Assembly: GCA_021613535.1 (NCBI GenBank)
Contig: CP075493.1
Coordinates: forward strand, 6,820,001 to 6,884,000
Direction: 5' to 3'
Length of the DNA: 64,000 nucleotides
DNA from: Adineta vaga
Taxonomy: Eukaryota > Rotifera
Shown in pieces: positions 14,426 to 27,104 of the stretch. How positions within the stretch are numbered: the first letter of the stretch is position 1; each line of letters opens with the position of its first letter. The position numbers and the translations under genes were made by a program. The notes under the pieces are model-generated. The model was given only the letters and a program-made list of their open reading frames with translations, was not told the origin of the DNA and did no database searches.

Positions 14426-15792
14426 TCAGCAAGAAGAAGATAGAAAATTATCGCGACGACATATAGGACAGGATGAATTCATTGTAAACCAACGTGCAAT
14501 ACATTTCGAATGATATTCATGTTGACATGGAAGTACACGAATATGTTGTCCATTTTTGAAATGTGACATACAAATAACACAAGCTGTTTGTTTCGAAGAT
14601 AATGTCGAGGTTTTATAACGATAAGAAAAGAACTGTTGAACATCTACTTGATTTAAACGATTTGGATCAGATAATTTCTCCGCTAGATCTAATAATTGTT
14701 CATAATTTTCACGTTCACGATAGGAACGCCATGGTTGTGGTTGATGAATATGATGATAATGATGATGATGTAATTGTTCATCGGATGAACATGTTGATGT
14801 TGATTCACTCGATGAATCTGAATGTGCTGGAGATATATTTCCCGTTCGAATTATTGTTTGTTGTTTATTATCAAGTATAAAATTTGTTGTACGTAATGGA
14901 CTAGAACCATTCGATTGAGGTGATAATAAACGTAAATTTGTTTTCGATGATTTTGGTATTGTGCCTGAAAAAAAATAATAATAATGAAAATAAATTTTCT
15001 TGTTGATCAACAAGAATTTTGTTATTTACTTTTCTGATTCGATTTTATCAATGAATTACTATGAAAAATCGATGAATGATGATGATGATGATGTTCGGTT
15101 AGTAATGGTGAATAGTGATCGGACAAATTATGTTCATGATTGGGTGCACTATTTGTTCGATGATACGACATTGTTGTTGTGGCTAACTGTGGTAATGCTG
15201 GTAGAATATTATTGAATAGTAATGGAATTTCATTTGATGTTCGAAGATGATCCCAAGATGATGGAAGAAGATCTTGCTCCTGTTGATGTTGAAAGACCAA
15301 TGATCGACGTTTTAATGTTGCGTGCGGAGGTTGATTTTCTAATTCAATCTTATTTGAAGTTTCATATCGAGCTCGTTTATGAGTCTAAAAAACCGAATAG
15401 TTGTATGAAAAATGGAAAACGAATCATGATTCTCTTACATATTGGTCATATTCATGCAGAGAATGATGTGCTGTATAAGTGACTAAATCATCTTGTGCTG
15501 ATCGTTTTCGAGTTCCTCGTGTTGTTGTCATTGTTAGATTTCGATCATAAATAAAATCTTGACTATTTGTAGATATTGATTTTGATACAGATGATTCATT
15601 ATTTATGGAACAACGACGTCGTTTGTTTGATATAGTAGCAGATGTTATGAGATGATCGATGGAAATCGGAATAATTGGTTGATGATTTGAATTCATTTGT
15701 AATTGTTGTTGTTGTTGTTGTTCAACATAATGATCATCATGGTTTATTAAATGATATCGTCTTAGAGATGAATTCGTTTGTTTTTTATCCAT
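14426..15792 (-). CDS. RNF38/RNF44-like RING-H2 E3 ubiquitin ligase
   Basis: Three exons (15439-15792, 15030-15384, 14426-14964) give 415 aa. The N-terminal two thirds are low complexity: a Gln run, basic patches such as KRRRC and KRARYE, and a His run. The C-terminal third carries ENYEQLLDLAEKLSDPNRLN followed by a QQFFSYRY segment, matching the region preceding the RING in RNF38/RNF44. The RING-H2 itself follows (ACVICMSHF, PCQHEYHSKC, CPICRR), ending about 10 residues before the stop. RNF38/44 proteins are E3 ligases; RNF38 is nuclear and acts on p53 in vertebrates. The HEYHS signature is shared with the neighbouring RED-RING protein. The family call is good; exact orthology is less certain. 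Confidence 0.85.
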
Positions 15793-17138
15793 AATTTTTA
15801 TTTTTATTTAAAATATCATCATTCTAAAAAAACAGACGTAAAGAAATAAATTCAATCTATCAATGTACATATAAACACACACACATACAATGGACGCTCC
15901 TAACATTACTCGTTTGCAAACGCAAAGAGAAGAAGAAAAAAAAACTCAAGCGAAGAAGAGAACGAGTGTAGACTGATTCACGCGTACCCATATTGATTGT
16001 AGGCGAAAAAAAGCGAAGGAGAATATTGAGTGCGTACTCGCGTCGCTACAACACCGACATACATACATATATGTGTGCTTATGTGTATGAAGAAGAAAAA
16101 AAACGGCAAGAGAAAAAGATGAGGGTCAGCGCTAAGATGAGCGTTCTCGACGTTGTCGTCGTTTCTTTTTTTGTTCAATTGGAAAAAGTAGGTCATCTGA
16201 CTTGAACGAAGTCAAGGAGAATAAAATGATTATTTTCATCAAAAGAGAAATAAGAAATGAAAATAACTCATTCGTTGATTCTCATAGATTAAATACCATT
16301 GACTTCAATGACAAAAATTCTTATCTGTCGATGATGTAATACAGTTTGTATAGAACAAATGACGGAGACATTTACATTCAAATTGTGAGCGTAAAATGAA
16401 GACAAAAGATGATAGATATCTTTCATTCTTTCTTTTTCGATCAAATTAGTCGGTTTTAAAGAAAATTTCATTTGAATGTACAGCAATGTTAATGATCAAA
16501 AGGAATGTATCAGTTGTTAATTGCAAGGTTAGAAAATTTGATGGTAGTTGAAACAACACATATTTTGTAGAAATATGTCTCGCAATGATTATGATAGATT
16601 GATAAAAAAAACAATTTTTTTTTTCTCATTGAGTTACTGACAAATATTCTCAATTGCCTGAGAATTTCATCTTAAACAAATCTAGTAATCATATACGGAC
16701 ACCTATAAAATCAATGATTGTCTTCATATACAGAAATTGTATCTAGTTCTCATTTTTACTCGACATTCTAAACATGAGATATCTTCAAGTTATGAACACA
16801 AATGCACACTATATTTCTCACATAAAGATTAGATAAAATTTACCTTTCTATTGGTATGAACAGAAAATATTGAAAATAAATTTAATCTGAAACAGAAAAA
16901 GACATAGTGAATTGTTGTTTTATTTTCGCTAGCAGATCTTCGAATGATCGGAGAATTCAGTTGTTTGTTTTTTTTCATATAAGCTCAATCAATGAATTAT
17001 TCACAAAAGAAAAGAAAACCAAAATCCTAAAAAGAAAACCGAATGCAATTCAGAAGAATATTGATTGAATATTGTTTTCTTCTGTTTTTAATGAATCATC
17101 TGTCGACAAGACGAGAGATAAAATAAAAACAAACCGGA
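15793..17138. other. Non-coding stretch
   Basis: AT-rich intergenic DNA containing short CA repeats near 15875-15890 and purine-rich tracts. No supported ORF, RNA gene or repeat family seen. Confidence 0.5.
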
Positions 17139-18904
17139 CTAATTCATCATATTTGGATGTAATTGATCGAGTTGTTGATCAAAATCATCTTCAAATTTTT
17201 TCCAATCATTTAATAAATTTTCTAATGTTTGAAACATTTTCTCAAGATTGATACTATTTGGATTATCATTTCCACCGGTTATTGTTGAATCAATTTTTTG
17301 TATTAACATTTCTAATTCACGTTCAATATTCGTCAATTTTTGCCATATCTGTTCATTTGTAGATTGTAAACGTGCACGATTCAATGCACATGAAATTAAT
17401 GTTGATGATTCACGTAATAAAGATATTAATGTTGAAAGTTTCGATTCGAATATATCTGTACAATGATCATTCGATATTGTGAGAGATGTTTTACGTTTTT
17501 TTGTTGATTTATATTCATTAAATAATTGACGTTTCACTAATGGATGTTGATCAGTTAAATAATCATGAACTAATTGTATACGTTCTTGAAATTGTAAAGA
17601 TGATGATGGGGGACTAACAGAAGTGAGTCGCGTCTTCATTTTTAATCGAATAGATGATGATTGATCGAATTCATCATTGGATTTTACCTAAAAATGTTTT
17701 CATTTATAACAAAATACAATGGAAAATATGATTATATTTACATCAGATGTAGTCAAAAGACTCATTCGAGAATTTGGATGTAATCGTGGTGAACTACGTA
17801 CAGTTGAATGAATATCTAAACCATTTGCTAATGATTTTCGATAAAATGGACTTGAAATAGGTGTTTTATAAACAGGTGATGTATGTGGTACACGATCATA
17901 TAATTTCTTTTGAAAACGTCCCATTGTTGTTCGTTCAACATAATGTGTAACTAAAGGATTTATTTCAGTTAGATTATCTAATTCATGAAAATCTTCTTCA
18001 TTCAATTGTTCCGTTATATTCGTTTGAGTTAAAATGTGATTCTGATGCTCAGTTTTATATTGTTCAAGTTTTTCTTCTAAATTTTGATTGAATTCAAGAA
18101 GATTTCGTAGAGTTAGCATATCATTTGATGATATTTTACGATAATATGTATTGATATCCGACCAAATTTTATCGATACGTGCACCAATGATCGGTGCCAT
18201 TGATACTTGTCGATCAGGTAAAATATTTGGACGATGATGTCGTGGTAAAGATTGATTCATTAATGATGGTAAAACTTTTTTCGGAACTTTTTCCGATGAA
18301 TAAACATATTCAGCTTGTTGATGTTGACGAATTTTTGAACGAAGACTATCATTATTGATGGGTTTAGTTGGATGAAGAAGATCTTTAAGAAGATCTTCAC
18401 GAACACTAGACATTGATAAAAGTGCTTCAAGTTCTTGTTGAACAAGATGAACTTCATGAGCGTATACACCTGATTGTGTATGTTTATTCGATAAGATTTG
18501 ATCGATGTTTGGAGAAATACATTCCCAATTTGGTAATGTAATTTCAATTAAATGTTCAGTAGAAAATGATTGACGACGTGAAGAAGATTTCTAGAAATAG
18601 AACAACAGTTCAAACATCAGATCATCGTTTATTTATTCATCAAAAAATTTTCACTTACACGAGATTTATGACCATTATTCTTTGTTGAAAGAATTGAATC
18701 TTGATTTATGGATAGTTTCTTTGGACTCTTTTTTAATGACGAAGATACTTTCGTATGATTTTCATGTTGTGGTGAAATATGTCGACGTTTTTTTGACTTG
18801 CTCATATAACCATTATCTTCTAGTGAACGTTTTCGTTGTTGTTTTTGATTATCATTTATATGATTTTTTTCGTGTGAATTATTGATTATAATTGAGCGTT
18901 TCAT
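17139..18904 (-). CDS. Nuclear protein, possibly TADA3/ADA3-like
   Basis: Three exons (18659-18904, 17742-18590, 17139-17687) give 547 aa from MKRSIIINN. The first 80 residues are strongly basic (QRKRSLEDN, SKSKKRRHIS), a likely nuclear signal. A segment EVHLVQQELEALLS, and later KIWSDINTYYRKISSNDM with LTLRNLL, resemble two blocks of the SAGA/ATAC adaptor TADA3 (LDTLQLELETLLS; FWASVEPYCADITSEE). The C-terminal 150 residues are predicted helical or coiled-coil. The standard TADA3 C-terminal domain is not obvious, so identity is tentative; an unrelated chromatin or kinetochore coiled-coil protein is the alternative. An acceptor AG at 18931-18932 precedes the ATG by 26 nt. The coding frame itself is well supported by three phase-0 junctions. 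Confidence 0.6.
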
Positions 18905-19186
18905 AGTTTTATTAAATTCAAACAAAACATCTAAGAGACATCAAATAAACAATGTCATTTTCTTGATTAAGTAAGATATGAGGTCATACATCATTATGTT
19001 TGCTGCTTTCTCAGTTTTTTATTGGTTAAAAAGCTACAACCAATCACCAATTATTAAAAAATATAAATTATAACAAAAAAAAAGAATTAAAAAAAAGACG
19101 CTAGATGACGCTAGAAAATCAGAAGGAGAAAACAAATTATTTTTCGATGCATATACATAAATAAAAATGCGATAAAAATGAATTCT

Positions 19187-20008
19187 TTATGATGATCCAG
19201 CATGAGATTGATTATTCGATGTAGCAGTTGCTGCCCAATACGATGGTGGTGATAGTTCATCCGGTTTTTCAATTGAATTATCATCTTTTTCCGGTTGAAT
19301 ACCGGGACCATAAGCAATCTAAATAAGTAAAGAAAAGAATGATGTTCCATGAAGTGAATTTGAAGAATTATACGAAATAACTTACGAGTTGAAGTTCAAG
19401 TTGAGCTAGTCTATCTTTTGTTTTCAATTTCATATCTTCACATGGTACACCATCATCATCAAAATTAAGAAAATATCCCGGCATATGTACGGATTCGAGA
19501 TAAATGGCTTGAGCTGAACCTAATACATCTTGTGCACGAAATTCACCTTCGCTTGGAGCTTTTTCATTTATTGTCGATGGAATGATAACAATTTTACCGT
19601 TTTTAATCGCTAGATAATTGTAATTATTATGAAAATAATAATGACTATTAGGTGTACAAACAACAAGCCAATGAGCATTGGGATAGAATGAACCAGTACC
19701 ACCTATTGCATCACAAATCAATTCATTTGTTGTTTTAGAAACTACAATTTGAATCGTACGACTCGATGAACGAGAGAGAATTTGAATAACATTACCAGGT
19801 TTTAAATAGGCACTAAATATATATTTAAATGTGACTTCTTTTTCTTTCGTAATTATATGATTGATTTTTACCGTGGATCTTTGCCTTTGACTAATGAATT
19901 GACAGTATTTGCTGCAGTTGTTAAGTAATCGCGACCACCTTCAACTTTCGATGCAAGATCGTAAGCTTTCTCTACAGCTTTTTTACCGAGACTTCCGAAA
20001 AAACTCAT
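19187..20008 (-). CDS. Uncharacterised 231-aa protein, possible beta-trefoil
   Basis: Three exons (19872-20008, 19386-19812, 19187-19318) read in frame to 231 aa starting MSFFGSLGKKAVEKAYDLAS. After an amphipathic N-terminus, a central region of about 140 residues has repeated beta-strand-like blocks (VIQILSRSSSRTIQIVV, HWLVVCTPN, LAIKNGKIVIIPS). One of these, AIYLESVHMPGYFLNF, resembles the strand-turn motif of beta-trefoil proteins such as IL-1/FGF-like or actin-crosslinker folds. The tail is Ser/Pro/Asn-rich. There is no signal peptide and no membrane segment, so it is probably cytosolic. I do not recognise the family; the trefoil idea rests on motif appearance only. Confidence 0.7.
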
Positions 20009-21036
20009 TGAACTTATGTAAAAATATTTAACCCAAAAAAAAAGATCGGGAGAGAAAGAATGAAGCAAGTTATTGCTAACAAAAATGACTCACAAGTCAA
20101 GTCTGTCTAATCTCACCTTGACATCGTATTTCAACCAATCAGCTATGATCAAGCATTCTATCTATACTCTTCTCCTGCCATCTTCAATTTTCAACGATAT
20201 TTTGAACAATTTCTCATGAAAAGAAATCATATTTGTTTTATTTGACTTATTACAAGTTAGAGAAATACATAACCGGAGAATATAAAAAGAAGAAAAAAGA
20301 ATATTAATGGACTTTTGTTTCTGTTTCTTATAGAACACACACACACACATATACGCACGTAAGAGAAATACTAAGTATTCCAGAACAATGGAATGTTTAT
20401 AAATGAGAAAAAAGAATCACTCTTTCGTATAAGAAATCCCATCTGAACGACTAGGTATAAACTTTGAAGATGATATTTATCTATTTCGTTCAAATTGTAT
20501 AGATGTATATGCATATATATAGAGAGAGAGAGCGAGAAAAAGAGATAAGCAGCAGTGCAGTGCAGAAGAGCTCGAAGATTAGCAACAATAACGTATGAGA
20601 AAAAAACATTCTCTTAAATAAAAAAAAAGAAATTGAAATTGTACAATAGAAAAGAGAGAACAAATGAAAATATGGAATGTACGAAGTATTTTATGTTTTA
20701 ATGTTTTTCTAAAATCGTTGGATTATTGAGAAGAATTTGAAGTAATAATGAATCGATATATTCATGTAGACGATGATTGATTTTTAAGAGCTAGAAAAGA
20801 AGAAAAAAAACAACGATTATTAAAAATTTGTTAGAAATAAAAAGAAAAAAACAACATCAAATAATGATAAAAGCATGCAAACAAAAGTGCGATACTACAT
20901 ATGTACATCCCTGGAAAGATAAGGTACACTAGATAATATCAAAGAAGCACAAAAAGAAGAAGATGCGTACGAAAAAATGGCTAGGACTAAAGCGGAACAT
21001 AGAGATATGAAGCTAAAACAAATGAGTAATTTGACG
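20009..21036. other. Non-coding stretch
   Basis: Between two minus-strand genes. Holds a short CA run near 20337-20350, an AG run near 20522-20530 and A-rich tracts. No coding signal. The right end should be the 3' UTR of the FIP3/4-like gene. Confidence 0.5.
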
Positions 21037-24000
21037 TTACAGGCGACAATACTTGTCATTTGATTTAGTATTGGTATTCGATGTTGATGGAATAGGTTTT
21101 GTTGATTCAACGGGAATAGATTTATTCTCAATATCATTCGATGATGATGATGATGTGACTAACGATTGTTTTCGATGATCAGTTGTTGAAGATGATGGCA
21201 TACCGAAAGAAGCAAGAGGTACACCACCATTCATCGTAATTTCCAGTAATTGAGGATTATTGTCGATGATTACACTTAACATTCGTTCGATATATTCACG
21301 TAAACGATTATTAACCATATGCTGTTCTCTCATTTTGCTCATCAACTGCAAATACGATTTATATTTGTTTTATAGGAAAAAGAAAGAAAGAAAGAAAGAA
21401 AAGTTTGATATTGTCAAACAACAAGCATCATGCATTCTTTTTTGTTTCTCTTATAAAAATGATTGAAAGATATGATCTTTTGTTCTTACTTCATCTTTTG
21501 AAAGAAATTCAAGTTCTTCATCCCATGGCAATGATCCGTGTTCAGTAAGTATTCCTCGACCTTCTTTGATACCACTAAATCAAAAATAAAGATTTTAAAT
21601 CGAATGACTTCACTTTTCGAGTAACATACGATATAACAGCATCTTCTTTGATTCTTTCATTTTCACGTTTGAGTGCTTCATTTTCCTAAAGAATACCAAT
21701 TGTTTTCTTTCTCGTTGTCATATCTTTCTGTAACATACTTGTTTTAACGCTCGAACTTGTGCATCCAGATCTTGTATACGTATTTCTGAACTTTTGATGA
21801 TACTTTCTGTCCGATTTAATGTATGACCAAACATACTTCGTGATGAATCAAATGATAATTGTTCGGCAAGCTATAAAATAAAAATACAAACAGCATTGAG
21901 TATAATAAATTTGAAAGGAAATAATTTATTTTACTTGTGCATTCGTTAGTTTTTCGGCTTCAAGTTCTTCACGTTGAAGACGTAACTGTTCTAATAGTTG
22001 TTCATTATCATCGGCCAGATCATTACATCGAAGTTGACTTTCTTGTAATTGAACATCAACATTGTCAAGTTTCTGAAATAAGATAAATACTACAGCTATA
22101 TCATAAACAGTAAAGAACGATTGTTTCAGATAGGAAATAGTCCTTTCATGCTTTATAAGTTCATCTAATCTTCGTTTTCAAAGATTTAATTGAAAACAAA
22201 AAATGAATCTCGAATATTTATAATCACCTTTTGTAATTCTTTGACATCTTTTTTCATTTGTCCATTAGTTGTATGTGTTTGTTTCAATTCACTTTCAATT
22301 GCGTTAATTCTAAATTATAAAAGAAATATTACTATTCATTCTGCTTTTAAATTTAAACACCAAAGCTATGTTTCTAACATATATATTCAGAAAGGAGAAG
22401 AAAACTATAAGTAAGACAAAGAAGACATGCATACAAAAGGAAAAGAAAGTATTAGGATATTAATGATTCACATATAGAATCAACAGACCTCATGATACTA
22501 GAATAGTCAATTGAATAATTTGAAAAAAGAAAGATTGAATTTAATAAAATATTTACCTTGATTGAAGAATTTCTTTTTCTTGTAGAAAACTTCGATCTTT
22601 TTGAGTCTAAATAAATGAAGAAGAAAAAAAAACGATTGAATTCATTTTATTTAATTAAAATTTGATTGTTATCTACAATATATTCTGTATATTTTTGATG
22701 TTCACTTTCAGTTGAACGGACTTGTTGGCCTTCAAGATCGTGAAAACGATCTTCAAGTGCTAAAAGTCTAGAATAGAATCAATATATATATATTATTTCC
22801 TTACAAAAAGTTATTCATCATGCCTGATTTTCAAATCTGAATTTTCACTTTGAATTTTTGCTAAACGATCAGTTGTTGCAACTTTTTGTTCTGTTAAAAT
22901 TTCAACAGTTTTTTGTAATTCTTCTACCTGTTACAAACAAAAGTGATTTTTTTCTTATGTATTTCAAAGAAAAATTTCTACGAACTGTTTCTTGTATTAA
23001 TTGATCATTTTCATCTGACAGATTTCTCGGTTGTAAGAAACAATTTCGTTTCGACACGTGGCTAAAAAAGTCGATTTTGTTTATGTCAAAAATGATCATG
23101 CAAATTAAACATACGAAAGATGTTGCGGTGTAGTACCACGTAGATGTGATATATCGGATGAATAAGTTAACGAATCTGGTTCAGCCACACCACTGAATTC
23201 TTCTTCGTCACCGAAACTAAAGAAAATAAATAAAATTTTGATTATTTAACAAAATGAAAGTCATAGTGAAATGATAGTTTTAGATGTCCACACTATTCTC
23301 TATACATACGGTATACTTCTGAGAAACATCATTGTTTTCTTCTCATTGAATATGTGAAGTTGTCTGACCTTCACAAATCGTCTTCATGACCTACCAGCTA
23401 ATCTTTTGTATTTTGTTTTGCCTCTTAACTTCGTATACTTTCATTTAACAAAAACGAGTTGTTAAATAGAAAAGAGCAATATGAGAAGACAGATTTTCAT
23501 TTGACACTTCATTGATCTATCGATTATCGTACTGTTCTTTTCATGTCTATACGATTTAGAATTGAGGAGTCAGATCAATAAAATGCGATGATTCATCCTG
23601 TACTCAAAAATCACCTCTAAATAGACGACTATCGATATAGACTTACGCAGATGAATCCAAGATTGGTGAACTTGATTGAATTTTAAAATGACTGTTCTGA
23701 TTATTATCAATAGTTTTATTCTTATGACTGGTTGTCTTGCTTTTCGTTCGTGTTTTACTATTATTATGTTGATTGGATGTTTCGTCACTTTCAACGTCGT
23801 ATTCGTTAAAAGTTGTTGTACTTCCGTCTTGATTCTAAAGAAAAAAATATCAAATACGTATAAAAAAAAGTATTTACATATAGAATAAGAAAGAAAAGTC
23901 CCAAGAACGGTAATTATACATCACGCGGTTTAGTTAGGTAGATTATTATCAAAAATCAATTTAACTTACCAAACTTCGTTGATCGGAATCTTCTGCTAAT

Positions 24001-24592
24001 GAATTTTCTCGACTAAGTCGTGATAAATCGGATGCCACGTCTTTTAATGAAACACCTTGTAATGAACTTATCTGCGTAATTCCTTGACAAAATTGATCAA
24101 AATTGATCAAACCTTTGTTGTTCGGATCTAATGCTTTAGTAATACGTGCAAGTTGCTAAAAAAAATAGAATAAATATAGGTGATGAATGTGATATTATGT
24201 TGACAGAATCGAGTAAAAAAAACGACGAAGAAGAAGGAAAGTAGAGGAAGAATCGTAACCTTTGTGCGTCGATTCACATATACATCAATATGAGGCGACA
24301 CACGTACACACCTGACTCGCAAAAAAAGAAATCTATCATCTAGTTATATTCTGATTTTTATCATGGCAGAGATTTTTTTCCTTTCAGAATTTGAAAAGAA
24401 TCATTAGAATTCAGATTTCTTTCTTCTTTTCTGAACAGTTGTTAAAGCTTGAAAGAACAAACAAGAAAAAACACTTACTTCTGCATCAGAATAATAATTA
24501 TTCGCAACATCAATAAAACGACGTAATTGAACTTGACCCTCATCATTTTCATCAAGAATTGAAAAAACTTCTTTTAAATCGAACTCCATCAT
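21037..24592 (-). CDS. Rab11 family-interacting protein 3/4-like (nuclear fallout)
   Basis: A multi-exon gene starting MMEFDLKEVFSILDENDEGQ and stopping at 21037. The N-terminus has two degenerate EF-hand loops (DENDEGQVQLRR and DPNNKGLINFDQ). A Ser/Asn-rich linker is followed by a long coiled coil (for example LQKKLDNVDVQLQESQLRCN and LRLQREELEAEKLTNAQLAE). Near the C-terminus is a Rab11-binding FIP-RBD: KDELMSKMREQHMVNNRLRE then YIERMLSVIIDNNPQLLEI. This matches the FIP3/FIP4 consensus, in which the helix binds Rab11 and Arf at recycling endosomes and the cleavage furrow. A Ser/Thr-rich tail of about 65 residues after the RBD is extra compared with vertebrate FIP3, where the RBD is near the end. 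Introns are short, and one contains an AAAG repeat. Confidence 0.88.
21376..21401. repeat. (AAAG)n microsatellite in intron
   Basis: AAAG tetranucleotide repeat inside an intron of the Rab11-FIP3/4-like gene. Confidence 0.8.
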
Positions 24593-27104
24593 TTTGGAAA
24601 AAATTTAATCCACATAAAATCTTATCGAAAAATGTTATATACTTAGTAACGATCGATTCATTTTATCTAAAATAACACATAGAAGAATCTTCATCCACTA
24701 AATATATATGTATATATACAAACGTTCACACAACTATTTATCTACCATTATTGCCTTGTTCTATAGACAAAAGGACGAACAATCTTCACCTCCCTCTCTT
24801 TCCCGCTTGCTCGCTCGTTTTTCAACAGACCAATTAAATGAAAGGCGATAGAAAAAACGTTTGACTTCCTCTTTTGACAAGTCGAGAACAGTTCAATGTA
24901 CAGAAAAGAAAATTTGCTACTGATTTATACCTACACAGGAGACGAGAAGAAGAAGAAGAAAAAAAAATAAAATAAACATTACTTGTGTAAAGTTCATATG
25001 TAAAGAGACAATAATTGACAATCAAAAGAGAGAGAAAACGTAGTAATCACAAAATATCGAGAAGGAAGATTCAATTGTGATAAGAATTACTCAGTATGGT
25101 CTGAAGAATGAGTTCATGTCTGGCAATCATTAACTTCAAATATATATCGATCGATTGATTGTTACATCACATCATTTTGATGAAAGATGCAAACAAGCTG
25201 TTCGAGAAACGTATACAAGGAGAAAATGAGTTAGAAAGGATTGGTATACTAAGATTATGAGTTGTCTCGTTCATTCATTTATTCTAAGAATGATGAATGA
25301 TAGAAAGTGCTAAATATATGCATCTGTCATTCCGACAATAACTAGCAAACAATTCTTCGTATATCTAATATGATCGAGAAAAAGATTTATGCTTATTACA
25401 TTCTCGTTCTGTTTACTTGCATGACGATTGAAACGGAGGAGAGATTGTCAGTAATTATATTTGAAAAGAAAACGAAGAAAAAAAAAGGTAAAGTCATATA
25501 CAAAGACAAATGATTCTGTACTCTATTCAATCGCCTGCTAAAAATATATACGTACTTCCTTACTATTGAAATATAAATTAATAAAATGATCGAGAAAACG
25601 AGAAATATATGGTAGAAGTACGATGACACATGATGGTGTAAACGAATACAAAAATCACGTCTTTTACCGAAGAATGACAGATGAAATGAATCATACATCA
25701 TTTTTGGACCTATTGTTTTTTTCTTCATGTCATCGAAAAGAAAAATAGAAATCGAATACAATCATAATATGCATAGTAATAAATCAGCTAATATTAGTCA
25801 TCACATTTTCGCTCGATAAAAAAAAGTCTGAAAAAAAAAATGTATTTATTTACTTATCGATTATGGAAATAGATGATATGGTGCATAGAAAATATTTTTT
25901 TGTCTCCTCTTATTCTCCTCTTCAACTCTATAATAATAACGATCTTGAATAACAAATGAAAATTATCATGATCGTTTTATTAATACCTAACTAATACTGA
26001 TTTCCTTTTGCTCTCTTTCTAATGAGAACAAACATTCACTTGTTCGTCCTTGTTCTGCCAACAAGATATACATATCTTTCGAACAGAGGTCACTATTAAA
26101 AGTAACTGTAATCATTAATATGCAAACATTTGTGATTTAAACAAGACTATACACCTACTCAAGTAATACTTTAAAGAGTGCGATGAAGAATGAATGATTA
26201 CATAAGTCAAATGAGTTTATACAATCGATTGGAATCAATCAGAAGTTCGTTTTCAAAAAAAACAAAACTAAACAATAGAATTAAACGAGATGATCAGTAA
26301 CAACAAGAAATCAATGAACTATCAACTGTTCACCTATTGGATATGATTGTAACCAGTAAAAGAAAATATGTCATAGTTGATGATTGAGGTCACGCTTTAA
26401 CAAGAAATTTGAAAATGGTCTTTAATTGAGATCACTAATAACATAACGTATCTTTTGATTGATTGATTGATTTGTTTTTCTTTTTCTATGTTCGTGAAAA
26501 AAATGATAGAATAGAATTGAGATATCAATGTTTGGAAACCTTTCAGAAAATAAATCACTCTTAATTAATAACAAAAACGGAAACAAATGTTGTGAGTACG
26601 CGTTATGTCAGATGAATTCGTACATGATTTTAAAGAACTGATCGAAAAATACTTCACTGAATGAAAACTAACGTAAAGAAACATGCATTGACATGAATAG
26701 ATGATGATAATGGCGATGACACTTTTAAATTACTTATCCTCGTTACATTCTATTTGATGAGATAAAATGTTTAATCCATTGAATCAATATAGAGATAATT
26801 GAAAAAAAAAGACGTTCTTTCATTTATTAATTCTCCTAGAGAATCTTTTCCAGGTCAGAATGAATCCATTTTAAAAATAAATTCAAATTGTATCATTCAT
26901 TATAGTTATTTATTAAAAAAAACAAGAGGAAGCAAATGAAATAAATCCCAAAACAAAAAAGAAAGAAAAAGAGAATCGTAGCAAACATCAAGTTGATAAC
27001 AAGAAATCTTTTTATTTCTCAAGTTGCTTGTTTATGCAGCAATCTGACAAGAAGAAAAAAACTTTATTTCATATGCACAAAGATTTGTTTGGTTTTGGTT
27101 TGAT
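24593..27104. other. 2.5-kb non-coding stretch
   Basis: AT-rich DNA upstream of the FIP3/4-like gene and downstream of the PAP2 gene. ORFs such as 25396-25761 are hydrophobic AT-driven translations with no domain. No RNA gene recognised. Confidence 0.5.

Noticed and set aside
25396-25761. 121-codon hydrophobic minus-strand ORF
   Set aside because: Phe/Tyr/Ile-rich AT-driven translation with no topological signal pattern or homology; surrounded by non-coding DNA.
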